This document shows, in pieces, positions 51,836 to 61,530 of a stretch of 64,000 nucleotides of DNA. Location: the NCBI GenBank assembly GCA_031430575.1, contig JANPBT010000026.1, positions 62,001 to 126,000 of the forward strand. The letters run 5' to 3'. The notes below the pieces were generated by a model. The model was not told the DNA's origin. It worked only from the letters and a program-made list of their open reading frames with translations, and searched no databases. Made by a program: the position numbers and the translations under genes. How positions within the stretch are numbered: the first letter of the stretch is position 1; every line of letters starts with the position of its first letter. This DNA is from JANMDS01 sp031430575. Lineage in GTDB: Bacteria; Pseudomonadota; Gammaproteobacteria; Burkholderiales; Casimicrobiaceae.

Positions 51836-52870
51836 CTACGCACCGTATTTCAATCGTGCAATCGCAGCACCTTGGCCGAGCGCATCGAGTTTCGCCCGCG
51901 CAATTGCGCGATCCATCGGTGCCATGCCGCAATTGGTGCAAGGGAAGAGCTTTTCTTTGGCGACGTATTGCAGCGCGCGGCCAATGGTGTCCGCCACTTG
52001 CTCTGGCGTCTCGATGACGTCGCTTGCCACGTCGATCACGCCGACCATCACATCTTTGCCTTTGAGCAAACCCATCAAACTCATGGGCACTTTTGCGTTC
52101 GCGCATTCAAGTGAAATTTGATCTAACCGGCTTGCCGCAAGCGCTGGGAAAATCTCTTCGTATTGCCGCCATTCGCTGCCCAGCGTTTCTTTCCAATCGA
52201 GATTGGCTTTGATGCCGTAGCCGTAGCAGATATGTACGGCTGTGGTGCAGGTGAGCCCTTCAATGCAGCGGTGCAGCGCGTCGATGCCCCATGTTTTCAC
52301 GTCGTCCATGTAGACGTTAAACGCAGGCTCATCAAACTGAATCACATCCACGCCGTCGGCTTGTAATGCGCGGGCTTCTTGATTGAGTAATTCGGCAAAC
52401 GCCATGGCGAGTTTCACTTTATCGCCATAGAAATTATCAGAAAGCGTATCGATAATAGTCATCGGTCCGGGCATGGTGATTTTGATTTTTTTTGCGGTGT
52501 GGGCACGCATCAATTGCGCCTCCGCCGCGTGCACCCGGCCTTTGAGTTTCAGCGGGCCCGTGACCACGGGCACCATCGCATCGTAACGATTGTTGCGGAT
52601 GCCCATTTTGACTTTGTGCTCGAAATCAATGCCTTCTACAAACTCTAAAAAACCGTGCACAAAATGCTGCCGCGATTGCTCGCCATCAGTGAGAATGTCC
52701 ACCCCCGCGGCTTCTTGCTCTTTCATCCAGAGCAGCGTGGCATCGCGCTTCGCTTGCGTGAGCGCATCTCCGCTTGGAATCCACTGCGGCCAGAGCTTGT
52801 TGGTTTCGGAAAGCCAAGCCGGTTTAGGTAATGAACCGGCGAGAGTGGTGGGGAAGAGGGCGGCATTCAT
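51836..52870 (-). CDS. Core-type cobalamin-independent methionine synthase
   Basis: 344 residues, matching only the C-terminal catalytic half of MetE. It has ILTDGEQSRQHFVHGFLEFVEGIDF, KKIKITMPGPMTIIDTL and QFDEPAFNVYMDD, plus zinc ligands in VHICYGYG (His and Cys) and a distal Cys in TNCGMAPMD. It would methylate homocysteine; the methyl donor for such short enzymes is not the same in all groups. ATG at 52870 preferred; the upstream extension reads through a dispersed repeat and the divergent gene. It is divergent from a flavin reductase. Confidence 0.85.
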   Translation of the reverse strand: MNAALFPTTLAGSLPKPAWLSETNKLWPQWIPSGDALTQAKRDATLLWMKEQEAAGVDILTDGEQSRQHFVHGFLEFVEGIDFEHKVKMGIRNNRYDAMVPVVTGPLKLKGRVHAAEAQLMRAHTAKKIKITMPGPMTIIDTLSDNFYGDKVKLAMAFAELLNQEARALQADGVDVIQFDEPAFNVYMDDVKTWGIDALHRCIEGLTCTTAVHICYGYGIKANLDWKETLGSEWRQYEEIFPALAASRLDQISLECANAKVPMSLMGLLKGKDVMVGVIDVASDVIETPEQVADTIGRALQYVAKEKLFPCTNCGMAPMDRAIARAKLDALGQGAAIARLKYGA

Positions 52871-52940
52871 GAGGTGGTTTCGCGATAATTTCGTTAAGTT
52901 TAGTGCCCGCTGCGACCCACCTGCTGCCACGTTTTCCCGT

Positions 52941-52960
52941 AAAACTGCGCCGCAGGTATT
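52941..52960 (-). repeat. Dispersed repeat in the methionine synthase/flavin reductase divergent gap
   Basis: Exact core. A decayed copy (52980-52995) follows 20 bases later, just before the flavin reductase start. Confidence 0.9.
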
Positions 52961-53008
52961 GACCTTTGCCAATGTGAGGAATACGTGCGGCGCAACTAAA
53001 CTGTTTTG

Positions 53009-53578
53009 ATGAATGAAAAAATAGCGGTTGAGCTTAAGCGCGCCTATCTTCTTTTGAATCACGGGCCGACCGTGTTGATCTCCGCTTCCCATGGCGGGCG
53101 GGAAAATGTGATGGCAGCAGCCTGGAATATGGCTATTGATTTTGTGCCACCCAAAGTCGCGATGGTTATTGATAGAAAATCGTTCACACGCGAGTTGATT
53201 TTGGCGTCTGGCGCCTTTGCGTTAAGCGTCCCAACGGAGAACATCGCGTCGCTCACCACGTCTGTGGGCTCGATCAGCGGGCGTGATATTGAGAAGTTGA
53301 CCGTGCGTGGTGTGCCCCATTTCCCGGCCGAGAAAATCGCAGCCCCCCTCATTGCGGGCTGCGCTGGCTGGTTGGAATGCCGGCATATCCCCGAGCCAGA
53401 AATGGAAGCGAAATATGATTTGTTTTTTGGCGAGGTGATTGCGGCCTGGGCTGATCCGCGCGTTTTCGTTGAAAATCGCTGGCAGTTTGATGATGAAAAG
53501 CACCCCGGCATGCGCACGATTCATCATATCGCCGCGGGCACTTACTTCGCCGCGGGCCAGCAAGTCGCGACCAAGTAG
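53009..53578 (+). CDS. Flavin reductase family (FMN-binding split barrel) protein
   Basis: 189 residues. The FMN-binding split-barrel pattern is visible (GPTVLISASHGGRENVMAAAWNMAIDFVPPKVAMVI in two parts, TRELILASGAFALSVPT, CAGWLECR). It probably reduces FMN or is a flavoprotein of unknown substrate. Divergent from the core-type methionine synthase, so the two may work together, which is inference. ATG at 53009 preferred to TTG at 53006. Confidence 0.85.
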   Translation: MNEKIAVELKRAYLLLNHGPTVLISASHGGRENVMAAAWNMAIDFVPPKVAMVIDRKSFTRELILASGAFALSVPTENIASLTTSVGSISGRDIEKLTVRGVPHFPAEKIAAPLIAGCAGWLECRHIPEPEMEAKYDLFFGEVIAAWADPRVFVENRWQFDDEKHPGMRTIHHIAAGTYFAAGQQVATK

Positions 53579-53659
53579 CGAGGCCAAGATCGTAGTGTCG
53601 CTAGAGGCCAACACATTGCGTTCATCAAGTTTTAGGCGCAGAATTTAGCCATTGAGATT

Positions 53660-55354
53660 TTGCGTTTGGAGCACCTGGTGTCGCGCTATTTGTATCCACG
53701 GCTCACTCTTTTTGTGCTCGCGTTCGCCATTATTTTTGCTGCATCATCGCAAGCGCAAGTCGCGCTAACGCTGGTGAGCGCGGCCGTGCAATCCCCCGTC
53801 GATATTGCCAGCGCCCGCGATGGCGAGACGATGCTCGTCGTCGAGCAAGGCGGGCGCATTTTGCGATTGGAGCGTGGCGCAATTTCGAGCACGCCGTATC
53901 TTGATGTGCGCCCACTCATTTCGACCGGCGGCGAGCGCGGCTTGCTGGGGATCGCGGTGCACCCGCAATTTGCGCGCAACGGCTTTATCTATCTGAACTA
54001 CACACGTGCGAGCGATGGCGCGACGGTGATTGCCCGTTTCACGCGCAACGCCGCAAACCTAAAAACTGCAGATTTTTCCAGCGAGAAGATTTTGCTCACG
54101 ATCCCGCAGCCCTATGCAAATCACAATGGCGGCGCGCTGCGATTTGGCGCAGATGGACTTCTATATATTGGCATGGGCGATGGCGGCAGCGGCAATGATC
54201 CGCAAAATTTTGCGCAGAATATGCAATCTCTGCTCGGCAAGATGCTACGTATTGATGTTGATCGCGGTGATCCGTATGCAGTACCGATCGATAATCCGTT
54301 TGCACCCAACCCAAACGCTGGCCGTCCCGAGATTTTTGCCGCGGGCTTACGCAATCCGTGGCGATTTTCGTTTGATCGCGTCAATGGTGATATGTACATT
54401 GGCGACGTGGGGCAGGGTGAGCGCGAGGAAGTCGATTTGGTAGGGCCGGTGACGACGCTGCAGTTCCCGCGTGCGCTCATCAATTTTGGCTGGCGCACGC
54501 TTGAAGGCACGCGCTGCACCGGGCTCGACGGCACAGCAAACTGCGCCGCAGGTAATTTCACCCCGCCCATTTTGGAATACACCCACGCCGAAGGCTGCTC
54601 AATTACGGGCGGCGTGCGCTACACGGGAACCGCTGTGCCGGAATTGGCAACAGGACATCACTATCTTTTTGCAGATTACTGCACGGGGCAAATTTGGCGC
54701 GGCACACGCGATGCCGCAGGCGCATGGAGTCGCAGCCCGTTGGTCAATGCTCAATCAAACGTGACCGGCTTTGGGGAAGACGATGCAGGCGAGGTTTACG
54801 TGCTCGATGCCACCAAAGGTATTTTTAAACTGACCTCTAGCACTGCGCCACCGAGCAGCGGGATTCCGGTGGCGAAGGAATATTTCAACACTACGTTGCA
54901 GCACTACTTCATCACTGCCGATGCCGCCGAGCAGCGCAGCGTTGAGTCCGGTGGCGCCGGGCTCGGCTGGCAGCTCACGGGGCAATCGTTCAAAGTTATT
55001 TCGATCAATATCGCGTTTTCGCCTGCGCCATTCCCAATTGGCGCAGTCTGCCGCTTTTATGGCACGCCCGGCAAAGGCCCGAACTCTCATTTTTATACGT
55101 CTGATTTCGCAGAGTGCGAAGCGGTTAAGCGCGATCAGGGTTGGTTCCATGAAGGCTTAGTGTTTCAGGTGGCCCAAAAAAGCGCGAGCAATGCCTGCCC
55201 GCCCAATCTTCCGCCGGTTTACCGCAGCTACAACAATCGCTTCCCGCAAAACGATTCCAACCATCGCTACACCACCGATTTAGCGACCCACCAAACCATG
55301 ATCGCTCGTGGTTGGGTTGATGAAAAAGTTGTTTTCTGTGCAGCGGCACGCTGA
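53660..55354 (+). CDS. PQQ-dependent sugar dehydrogenase-like protein with DUF5648-like tail
   Basis: 564 residues. The signal peptide (residues 13-33) ends at SSQAQ. The six-bladed GSDH/sorbosone dehydrogenase domain spans about 40-390 (VVEQGGRILRL, GGERGLLGIAVHPQFARNGFIYLNYT in two parts, NHNGGALRFGADGLLYIGMGDGGSGNDP in two parts, AGLRNPWRFSFD). The last 160 residues or so (EYFNTTLQHYFITADAAE, HFYTSDFAECEAV, HRYTTDLATHQTMIARGW) look like the DUF5648 repeats. Likely a periplasmic aldose dehydrogenase. The start is uncertain: TTG at 53660 or GTG at 53678. A dispersed repeat is in frame (NCAAGNF). Confidence 0.85.
   Translation: MRLEHLVSRYLYPRLTLFVLAFAIIFAASSQAQVALTLVSAAVQSPVDIASARDGETMLVVEQGGRILRLERGAISSTPYLDVRPLISTGGERGLLGIAVHPQFARNGFIYLNYTRASDGATVIARFTRNAANLKTADFSSEKILLTIPQPYANHNGGALRFGADGLLYIGMGDGGSGNDPQNFAQNMQSLLGKMLRIDVDRGDPYAVPIDNPFAPNPNAGRPEIFAAGLRNPWRFSFDRVNGDMYIGDVGQGEREEVDLVGPVTTLQFPRALINFGWRTLEGTRCTGLDGTANCAAGNFTPPILEYTHAEGCSITGGVRYTGTAVPELATGHHYLFADYCTGQIWRGTRDAAGAWSRSPLVNAQSNVTGFGEDDAGEVYVLDATKGIFKLTSSTAPPSSGIPVAKEYFNTTLQHYFITADAAEQRSVESGGAGLGWQLTGQSFKVISINIAFSPAPFPIGAVCRFYGTPGKGPNSHFYTSDFAECEAVKRDQGWFHEGLVFQVAQKSASNACPPNLPPVYRSYNNRFPQNDSNHRYTTDLATHQTMIARGWVDEKVVFCAAAR
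54538..54557 (-). repeat. Dispersed repeat in the sugar dehydrogenase gene
   Basis: Exact core, read as CAAGNF in frame. Confidence 0.9.
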
Positions 55355-56042
55355 GTTCGCCGCACGTATCGTACCTGCGGCGCAGATACGATGCAATTTA
55401 ACGGCTTGAGGCTTCTACTTCCGGTCCTCCGCTTGCCTGATTGCCACTTTTTTGAAAATATCGCGATTCGAATAGGTCGGCGGTGGTTCGGAGTTGCCGA
55501 AAAGTGCGCGCATCCAGTGGCCGTCAGGCGGGTTTGAAAATATGATCTAGCGGCAGCCAAATTCAGCGCGATCACTTTCCATCAATTTGATGCGTTCGTC
55601 TATATCCTTGGTGCAATATTTCTGCCGAAAATCATTCCGGCTATCACCGAGAAACACGACGATTTCGTACGTCACCGCCACGGCATCTTGGCGATTTTGT
55701 TTGTTGGACGTGTCGGGCATTCCGTCACGTAAAACGCAGCCGCGATGTGATGAAACACTTTTCTCGTCCATAACTCCAATTGAATTGATTGGAATTCGAG
55801 CCACGCATCGCGCTTATATAGAGAGCGTTATTGAGTGCATCCGCCGTAATCGTTGCACGGGCGACATTCGAATCAACTTAGGCAAAGAGATCGCGATTTA
55901 GCTCAGACTGCTGCGGTGCAGATTGGGATCTAGGACACACTTAAGTGGTACCGGGATTGGCGGCTGGCGGCTATTTTCCAAGAAAAGCCCCCTCCGGTCG
56001 TAGCGCTTGCTTACGCCTCCCCCCAAATGTGAAACTACGTGC
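55355..56042. other. 688-base gap with repeats and no firm gene
   Basis: One exact repeat at 55371-55388 and one decayed copy near 55907-55924. A minus-strand frame of 85 codons from a GTG (55547-55804; contains TYEIVVFLGDSRNDFRQKYC) looks protein-like but has no recognised family. A plus-strand frame of 104 codons covers the same bases. I call neither. Confidence 0.5.
55371..55388 (+). repeat. Dispersed repeat, forward, after the sugar dehydrogenase gene
   Basis: Exact core, 16 bases past the stop. Confidence 0.9.
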
Positions 56043-56888
56043 ATGACGACCCCAGCGCTTCTTTTTCATTACACATCTGCGGAAGGGTTGCATTCAATCC
56101 TCACGAATCGAAAACTCCGCCTCACAAACGCCCGATATTTGAATGATTCCCAAGAAATTCTTCAAGGCTTAGAAATTGTGCGGCAGGTTCTGGCTGAGTT
56201 GCAGCGGGAGTGCCCACACAGCGCAGGCGACTATAGGGATCTTACGGACGTATTGCAGCCGCATCGCTGCAATACGTATGTTGCCTGTTTTTCTGAAGAC
56301 GAAGACGAACTCAGTCAATGGCGGGCTTATGCCGACGATGGACGCGGATATGCAATCGGATTTTGCTCAACTAGACTTGCAAACTTTAGACCAGACATTA
56401 GCTTGACCAAGGTGCTCTACGCGGACGCGGCAACCTCGGCCGTTTGCGCAGCACAATTAGAAATTGCGGCAATGCTGCGCAGTCACTGGCTATCGGCGGC
56501 TGCCACAAGTTCCATCCCAGTTCTGATGCTTGGCAAGCGCCTCCTAGATATTGTTCCGTGGATCAAGCATCCAGCCTTTAAGCGCGAGCGTGAATGGAGA
56601 CTCTGCTTAAATTCGTTTTGGGAAGCGCCTACGGTTTTCACGCCGCGCGGTGGGATCTTGGTGCCACGGATCGAAACGCCTATCGCCCGTCTGTCTGAAG
56701 ACATTTCCAATCCGAATAAACCCGCCCCATCAACGTCGCCGATTGTCCGAATTACGATCGGTCCGCGCAATAACGTCGCCCTTGCGCGACTGGCGCTGGA
56801 GGCGTTTCTAAAGCATCTCGGGTACGAAGGGATCGAGATTGCGCAATCGATAGCGCCTTACCGAAGCTACAACGATGCCCAGCAATGA
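56043..56888 (+). CDS. DUF2971 family protein
   Basis: 281 residues. The family hallmarks are FHYTSAEGLHSILTNRKLRLTNARYLND (7-34, quoted in part), VACFSEDEDELSQWRAYADDGRGYAIGF and FKREREWRL. The biochemical role is unknown; members are patchy in bacteria and often lie in accessory regions. ATG at 56043 preferred over an upstream in-frame start at 56007. No partner gene is adjacent. Confidence 0.78.
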   Translation: MTTPALLFHYTSAEGLHSILTNRKLRLTNARYLNDSQEILQGLEIVRQVLAELQRECPHSAGDYRDLTDVLQPHRCNTYVACFSEDEDELSQWRAYADDGRGYAIGFCSTRLANFRPDISLTKVLYADAATSAVCAAQLEIAAMLRSHWLSAAATSSIPVLMLGKRLLDIVPWIKHPAFKREREWRLCLNSFWEAPTVFTPRGGILVPRIETPIARLSEDISNPNKPAPSTSPIVRITIGPRNNVALARLALEAFLKHLGYEGIEIAQSIAPYRSYNDAQQ

Positions 56889-57004
56889 TCGCGTTGCTTT
56901 TTGGAAAAGTTTTAACGTCTCCACATGCCGAATAATTGTGATGCCCTAGAGCCCCCACTGAAAGCTAACACCCATTTGAAACGGTAGATTGGATAGAGCT
57001 GAAT

Positions 57005-57025
57005 CAATACCTGCGGCGCAGAATT
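57005..57025 (+). repeat. Dispersed repeat, forward, upstream of the GST gene
   Basis: Exact core, about 117 bases before the GST start codon. Confidence 0.9.
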
Positions 57026-57141
57026 TGTCGTTTTGAGGCAATATTGAAATAGAAATAGCGGTGAACGGTTCAACAAAACTGCACCATCAACATTTCAAGT
57101 CAAAATACCCTCGGCGCAACCTATTTCACGAAACGACGATC

Positions 57142-57831
57142 ATGATTGACCTTTACTACTGGACGACTCCGAACGGGCACAAGATTACGATTTTTTTGGA
57201 GGAGGCGAAAATGAAGTATCGCTTGCTCCCGATCAATATTAGTAAGGGTGAGCAGTTTGATCCGAGCTTTTTGAAAATCGCGCCAAATAATCGTATTCCT
57301 GCTTTAGTCGATCATAAGCCGCCGGGCGGTGGCGCGCCGGTATCGCTGATGGAATCGGGCGCGATGCTGCTCTACCTTGCAGATAAATCAAAGAAATTTT
57401 TGAACCGGAAAAATTTGAACGCACGTGCCGATGCGTTGCAGTGGCTTTTTTGGCAAATGGGCGGTCTTGGCCCCATGTGCGGGCAAAACCATCATTTCAC
57501 GCAATATGCGCCCGAGCCGATTCCGTATGCGATCAATCGCTATGTAAACGAAACCTCGCGGCTGTATGGCGTGATGAATAAACGCTTGGCAGATCGAGAA
57601 TTTCTCGCGGGCGAATATTCGATTGCCGATATGGCGTGTTATCCGTGGATCGTGCCGCACGAAAAGCAAAAGCAAGATCTGAATGATTTCCCGCATCTGA
57701 AGCGCTGGTTTGAGACGATTTATGCCCGCCCGGCGGTGAAAGCAGCCTATGCCCGGGCGAAAGAAGTAAACGTCACGCCCTCGGTGCAGACGGAAGAATC
57801 ACGTCGGATTTTGTTTGGTCAGACGAAATAG
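57142..57831 (+). CDS. Glutathione S-transferase family protein (YghU/YfcG-like)
   Basis: 229 residues. The N-terminal thioredoxin-like half begins IDLYYWTTPNGHKITIFLEEA, with the TPN signature of the Nu-class disulfide reductases in place of a catalytic Cys or Ser. NNRIPALVDH and ESGAMLLYLADK bind glutathione. The helical half spans 90-220 (GEYSIADMACYPWI). Likely a glutathione-dependent disulfide reductase. ATG at 57142 is chosen; the upstream in-frame extension has no family match. Confidence 0.88.
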   Translation: MIDLYYWTTPNGHKITIFLEEAKMKYRLLPINISKGEQFDPSFLKIAPNNRIPALVDHKPPGGGAPVSLMESGAMLLYLADKSKKFLNRKNLNARADALQWLFWQMGGLGPMCGQNHHFTQYAPEPIPYAINRYVNETSRLYGVMNKRLADREFLAGEYSIADMACYPWIVPHEKQKQDLNDFPHLKRWFETIYARPAVKAAYARAKEVNVTPSVQTEESRRILFGQTK

Positions 57832-57858
57832 CGAACGAAAAAACCCCAAAAAACGGGC

Positions 57859-57879
57859 AAATCTGCGCCGCAGGTATTT
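57859..57879 (-). repeat. Dispersed repeat, reverse, after the GST gene
   Basis: Exact core, 28 bases past the stop. Confidence 0.9.
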
Positions 57880-58208
57880 AGAAAAATGGCGTAAATGTGC
57901 GCTAGGCCAGTCTTGGTAGCACGCGATGGCGCTGAAATCAGCCCCACGCCAGCGCGCGGAGACGGGTGGAGTTGGAGTCTGAAAGATCAGTAGTGGCACA
58001 GCGGCTTTGCCGTCAAAGCGGGTACGATTTTTATAAAAGCATGCGCTTACATTCATATCAAGCTTGGTAAATGCAAGACTATCTTTCGATCCCGAAATTT
58101 TTTCACGGGCAGGCTTAACCCAGTTTGACGCCGGATTGGCATTCCGCTGACCTCTAAAAGCACGGTCACGTTTGAAGTGAATGCTCTATCAAATTAGCAG
58201 CCGAGCGC

Positions 58209-58252
58209 TTGACAACACATCCATTGCACGCAAGAATTCAAACAATCGTTTA
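58209..58252 (+). promoter_or_regulatory. Promoter with PsrA-like operator ahead of the fad operon
   Basis: TTGACA (58209-58214) and AAGAAT (58232-58237) with a 17-base spacer form a sigma-70-type promoter. CAAAC-AATC-GTTTA (58239-58252) follows directly. It fits the (G/C)AAAC-N2-4-GTTT(G/C) operator known for PsrA regulators except for its last base, so the TetR gene may repress its own operon. Confidence 0.5.
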
Positions 58253-58323
58253 ATCTAAACACGCGCCTGATTGAAATATTCATTCACGCGTATGATTTAT
58301 GGTTAACCGATTTCAAACAACCT

Positions 58324-58995
58324 ATGAACATGCCAGACTCCACTTCAATCGCCAATAGCCGTGCCGGAACTCAAGAGCGCATCCTTGCGAACGCTGAGGT
58401 GCTCTTTATGGAGCATGGCTACGAAGCGACCTCGCTGCGCATGATCACCAAAGAAGCGGGCGTGAATCTCGCGGCGGTGAATTATCACTTTGGCAGCAAA
58501 GAAGAATTGTTCCAAGCGGTGCTCACGCGCCGATTAGATCCGCTTAATTTAGAGCGCATCAAAATGCTCGCGAAACTCGAGGCGCAGTTTGGCGAAAAGT
58601 CAGTGCCACTCGATCAGATTTTGTCCGCGATGTTTTTGCCCGCATTGCAACTCGGGCGTGATCCTACGCGCGGCGGGCAAAATTTTTTACGCTTACTTGG
58701 GCGTGCGTATGTCGATCCTGCGCCTTTCATTCGGCAGCTGCTTTCGCAGCAGTACGGTGAGATGATTAACCGCTTTAAAGGCGCGTTTGCCAAAGCATTG
58801 CCCCATCTCGCCAAAGAAGAGCTCACGATGCGCTTGCATTTCGTGATGGGCGCGCTGGCCTATACGCTCGCAGGCACCGACGCCTTGAAATTGATTTCGA
58901 CGATCAATCCCGCGCAGCCGCAAGACGACACCTTGCTGCTGCGCAAATTAGCACCCTTTTTAACCGCGGGGCTGCAAGCCCCCGCAACAGAATAA
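58324..58995 (+). CDS. TetR family regulator, PsrA-like
   Basis: 223 residues. The TetR HTH is at about 18-64 (ERILANAEVLFMEHGYEATSLRMITKEAGVNLAAVNYHFGSKEELF, quoted in part). The C-terminal ligand domain has FLRLLGRAYVDPAPFIRQLL, as in PsrA-like regulators of fatty-acid breakdown that sense long-chain acids. First gene of the operon, 26 bases before fadE. Confidence 0.85.
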   Translation: MNMPDSTSIANSRAGTQERILANAEVLFMEHGYEATSLRMITKEAGVNLAAVNYHFGSKEELFQAVLTRRLDPLNLERIKMLAKLEAQFGEKSVPLDQILSAMFLPALQLGRDPTRGGQNFLRLLGRAYVDPAPFIRQLLSQQYGEMINRFKGAFAKALPHLAKEELTMRLHFVMGALAYTLAGTDALKLISTINPAQPQDDTLLLRKLAPFLTAGLQAPATE

Positions 58996-59021
58996 CGGTC
59001 ATGCTTGCGAAGGAGTTTTAA

Positions 59022-61502
59022 ATGGTTTTGATGCTTTGGTTTGCTTGCTTCGTAATAACATTGCTCGCTCTCGCAATTTTCTCGCTGCCGGGCTGGGCGT
59101 GGGCTGCAGCGATTGCGGCGCTCTTTGTAGGTGGATGGTCGGTCGGCGCGTTTCCGCTGATCTTCGCGCTGCTTGGCGTAGCACCCGTAGTGCTGCTTGC
59201 GCCAGCGCTTTTGCTGCCTGATTTGCGCCGCAAGTTGATTACGGGCCCGGCGTTTGCAGCCTTCCGCAAAGTGCTGCCGCCGATGAGCGAGACCGAGCGC
59301 TCCGCGATTGAGGCCGGCACGGTTGACTGGGATGCGCAGTTATTCTCCGGCAAGCCTGCATGGTCGCGTTTGATGGAAATACCTGCGGCGCAGTTAACGG
59401 CTGAAGAGCAGCAATTTTTTGATACCCATGTGCAATCGCTGTGTGCGATCTCTGATGATTGGTCGCAATCGCATCATGCCTACGATCTGGCCCCGACCAC
59501 ATGGGAAAAAATCCGGAGTTCTGGCATTCTTGGCATGATTATTCCCAAAGCTTATGGCGGGCTGGGCTTTTCAGCGTTTGCCCATTCCCAAATCGTAACG
59601 ACATTGGCCACGCGAAGTTCGGCCACTGTCGTCAGCGTGATGGTGCCCAATTCCTTGGGGCCTGCTGAGCTGCTCATGCACTATGGCACCGAAGCCCAGA
59701 AAGATTTCTACTTGCCGCGCTTGGCAAAAGGGTTAGATTTACCCTGCTTCGCATTGACCAATCCACATGCGGGCTCCGATGCGGGCTCGATCCCCGATAC
59801 CGGGGTCGTTTGCCACGGTGAATACAAAGGCGAGCGCGTATTAGGCTTCAAGATCACCTGCGACAAACGCTACATCACTCTTGCGCCGGTCGCAACGTTG
59901 ATTGGCTTGGCATTTCGCGTCGCCGACCCCGAGAATTTGCTCAACGATCCGGCCGCGCTTGGCATTACCTGCGCGCTCATTCCGCGCGCGCATCCGGGAT
60001 TAAAAATCGGGCGCCGTCATTTCCCGCTTAACGCCGTGTTTATGAATGGCCCGATTCAAGCCACTGAAATGTTCATTCCGATGGAGTTCGTCATTGGCGG
60101 CCGTGCGCAAGTGGGCAACGGCTGGAAGATGTTGATGAATTGCTTAGCGGTTGGGCGCGCGATTTCATTGCCATCTTCCAATACCGGTATGGCAAAGATG
60201 GCTGTGCGCGGTGTCGGTGGCTATGCCCGCGTGCGCCGCCAATTCCGCACCGCCATCGGCAAATTTGAGGGCGTAGAAGAAGCGCTCGCGCGTATGGGCG
60301 GTAATCTTTACATGATGGACGCGGCCCGCTCCCTGACCGCGAAATACATCGACCTCGGTCAAAAGCCTGCGGTGCTCTCGGGAATCGTGAAATATCACAT
60401 CACCGAGCGCGCCCGCTCGGTCGTTAACGATGGCATGGACGTCATCGGCGGTAAAGGCATTTGCTTAGGGCCTGAAAATTTCCTCGGGCGTGCGTATCAG
60501 CAAATTCCAATTGGGATCACGGTCGAGGGCGCCAATATCCTCACCCGTTCCCTCATTATTTTTGGGCAAGGGGCGATTCGCTGCCATCCGTATGTTTTCC
60601 CTGAAATGGAAGCTGCACGGGATACTGATTCGCAGCGCGGCCTGATCGCGTTTGATGGCCTTATTGTGAAGCATGTGCAATTTACGATTGCAAACGCCGC
60701 GCGCTCACTCGTCCACGGCCTGACCGGCGCAAAGTTCGTCAAAACTGCGCCGCAGGTATCGGGAATTGCTGCGCCTTACGCGCAAAAAGTATCCCGGTAT
60801 TGCGCCGCGCTGGCGTTTGCCTCCGATGTGTCGATGTTGGTGCTAGGCGGTGAGTTAAAGCGTCGCGAGAAATTATCCGCTCGATTGGGCGATGCCCTTT
60901 CTCAACTCTATCTTGCGTCGGCTACGATCAAGCGTTTCGTCGATGAAGGTAAGCAAGAAGCCGATGCGCCACTTTTGCATTGGTCCGTGCAAGATGCGCT
61001 GTATCGGGTAGAAAGCGCACTTTCAGGGGTAACCAATAATTATCCAAATCGCACCGTTGCGTGGTTGATGCGGCGGGTGTTGTTCCCGCTGGGCCGATCA
61101 CTGCGTCCGCCTTCCGATAAGCTCGGGCATGCCGTTGCCTCTATCGTTATTGCGCCGGGCGCAGCGCGCGAGCGCTTGACCTTCGGCACTTATATCGGCG
61201 AGGGCGCAAATGCGCCGCTGCGCGCGATTGAAGATGCGCTCACGGCAACAATGGCGCTGGAAGAAATTGAGCAGCGCTTGAAGCCACATTTCCGTAGTGG
61301 CAATCTCAAAGGCGAGCGCCCGATTGATTGGGTACCTGCGGCGCAGAAAGCAGCGCTTATCAGCGCGCAAGAGGCTGAGCTGGTGCGCAAATGCTCCGCG
61401 CTGGCTGATCATGTGATCAAAGTCGATGACTTCCCGATGGATTTTGGTTTACGCGAATATGTCATGTCGCTAAACGATCACACGCTGCGCTATGCCGCCT
61501 AA
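59022..61502 (+). CDS. fadE: Acyl-CoA dehydrogenase, FadE type
   Basis: 826 residues, close to E. coli FadE. Two or three N-terminal membrane segments lie within residues 1-65. The dehydrogenase core runs from about 100 to 500 (GMIIPKAYGGLGFSAFAHSQ, CFALTNPHAGSDAGSIPD, KYHITERARSVVNDGMDVIGGKGICLG in two parts, TVEGANILTRSLIIFGQGAI). A C-terminal FadE-specific region of about 300 residues follows. It does the first step of beta-oxidation at the membrane. Three dispersed repeats are in frame (EIPAAQL, KTAPQVS, VPAAQK). An AGGAG site precedes the ATG. Confidence 0.93.
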   Translation: MVLMLWFACFVITLLALAIFSLPGWAWAAAIAALFVGGWSVGAFPLIFALLGVAPVVLLAPALLLPDLRRKLITGPAFAAFRKVLPPMSETERSAIEAGTVDWDAQLFSGKPAWSRLMEIPAAQLTAEEQQFFDTHVQSLCAISDDWSQSHHAYDLAPTTWEKIRSSGILGMIIPKAYGGLGFSAFAHSQIVTTLATRSSATVVSVMVPNSLGPAELLMHYGTEAQKDFYLPRLAKGLDLPCFALTNPHAGSDAGSIPDTGVVCHGEYKGERVLGFKITCDKRYITLAPVATLIGLAFRVADPENLLNDPAALGITCALIPRAHPGLKIGRRHFPLNAVFMNGPIQATEMFIPMEFVIGGRAQVGNGWKMLMNCLAVGRAISLPSSNTGMAKMAVRGVGGYARVRRQFRTAIGKFEGVEEALARMGGNLYMMDAARSLTAKYIDLGQKPAVLSGIVKYHITERARSVVNDGMDVIGGKGICLGPENFLGRAYQQIPIGITVEGANILTRSLIIFGQGAIRCHPYVFPEMEAARDTDSQRGLIAFDGLIVKHVQFTIANAARSLVHGLTGAKFVKTAPQVSGIAAPYAQKVSRYCAALAFASDVSMLVLGGELKRREKLSARLGDALSQLYLASATIKRFVDEGKQEADAPLLHWSVQDALYRVESALSGVTNNYPNRTVAWLMRRVLFPLGRSLRPPSDKLGHAVASIVIAPGAARERLTFGTYIGEGANAPLRAIEDALTATMALEEIEQRLKPHFRSGNLKGERPIDWVPAAQKAALISAQEAELVRKCSALADHVIKVDDFPMDFGLREYVMSLNDHTLRYAA
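59378..59395 (+). repeat. Dispersed repeat in fadE (1)
   Basis: Exact core, read as IPAAQL. Confidence 0.9.
60741..60759 (-). repeat. Dispersed repeat in fadE (2)
   Basis: Exact core, read as TAPQVS. Confidence 0.9.
61332..61348 (+). repeat. Dispersed repeat in fadE (3)
   Basis: Exact core, read as VPAAQK. A one-mismatch copy lies 325 bases further on in fadI (61657-61676, read as VPTAQK). Confidence 0.9.
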
Positions 61503-61530
61503 CCGTTACCAAAAGCTGTAGAGGATTGCG

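Larger units (their letters stand above)
57832..58323. other. 492-base gap before the fatty-acid oxidation operon
   Basis: It holds one dispersed repeat near the GST stop, and a promoter and PsrA-like box near the TetR gene. Nothing is seen between about 57880 and 58200. Confidence 0.5.

Noticed and set aside
55547..55901. Two overlapping opposite-strand frames (85 and 104 codons)
   Set aside because: The minus-strand one looks somewhat protein-like but needs a GTG start and has no known family; not enough to call either.
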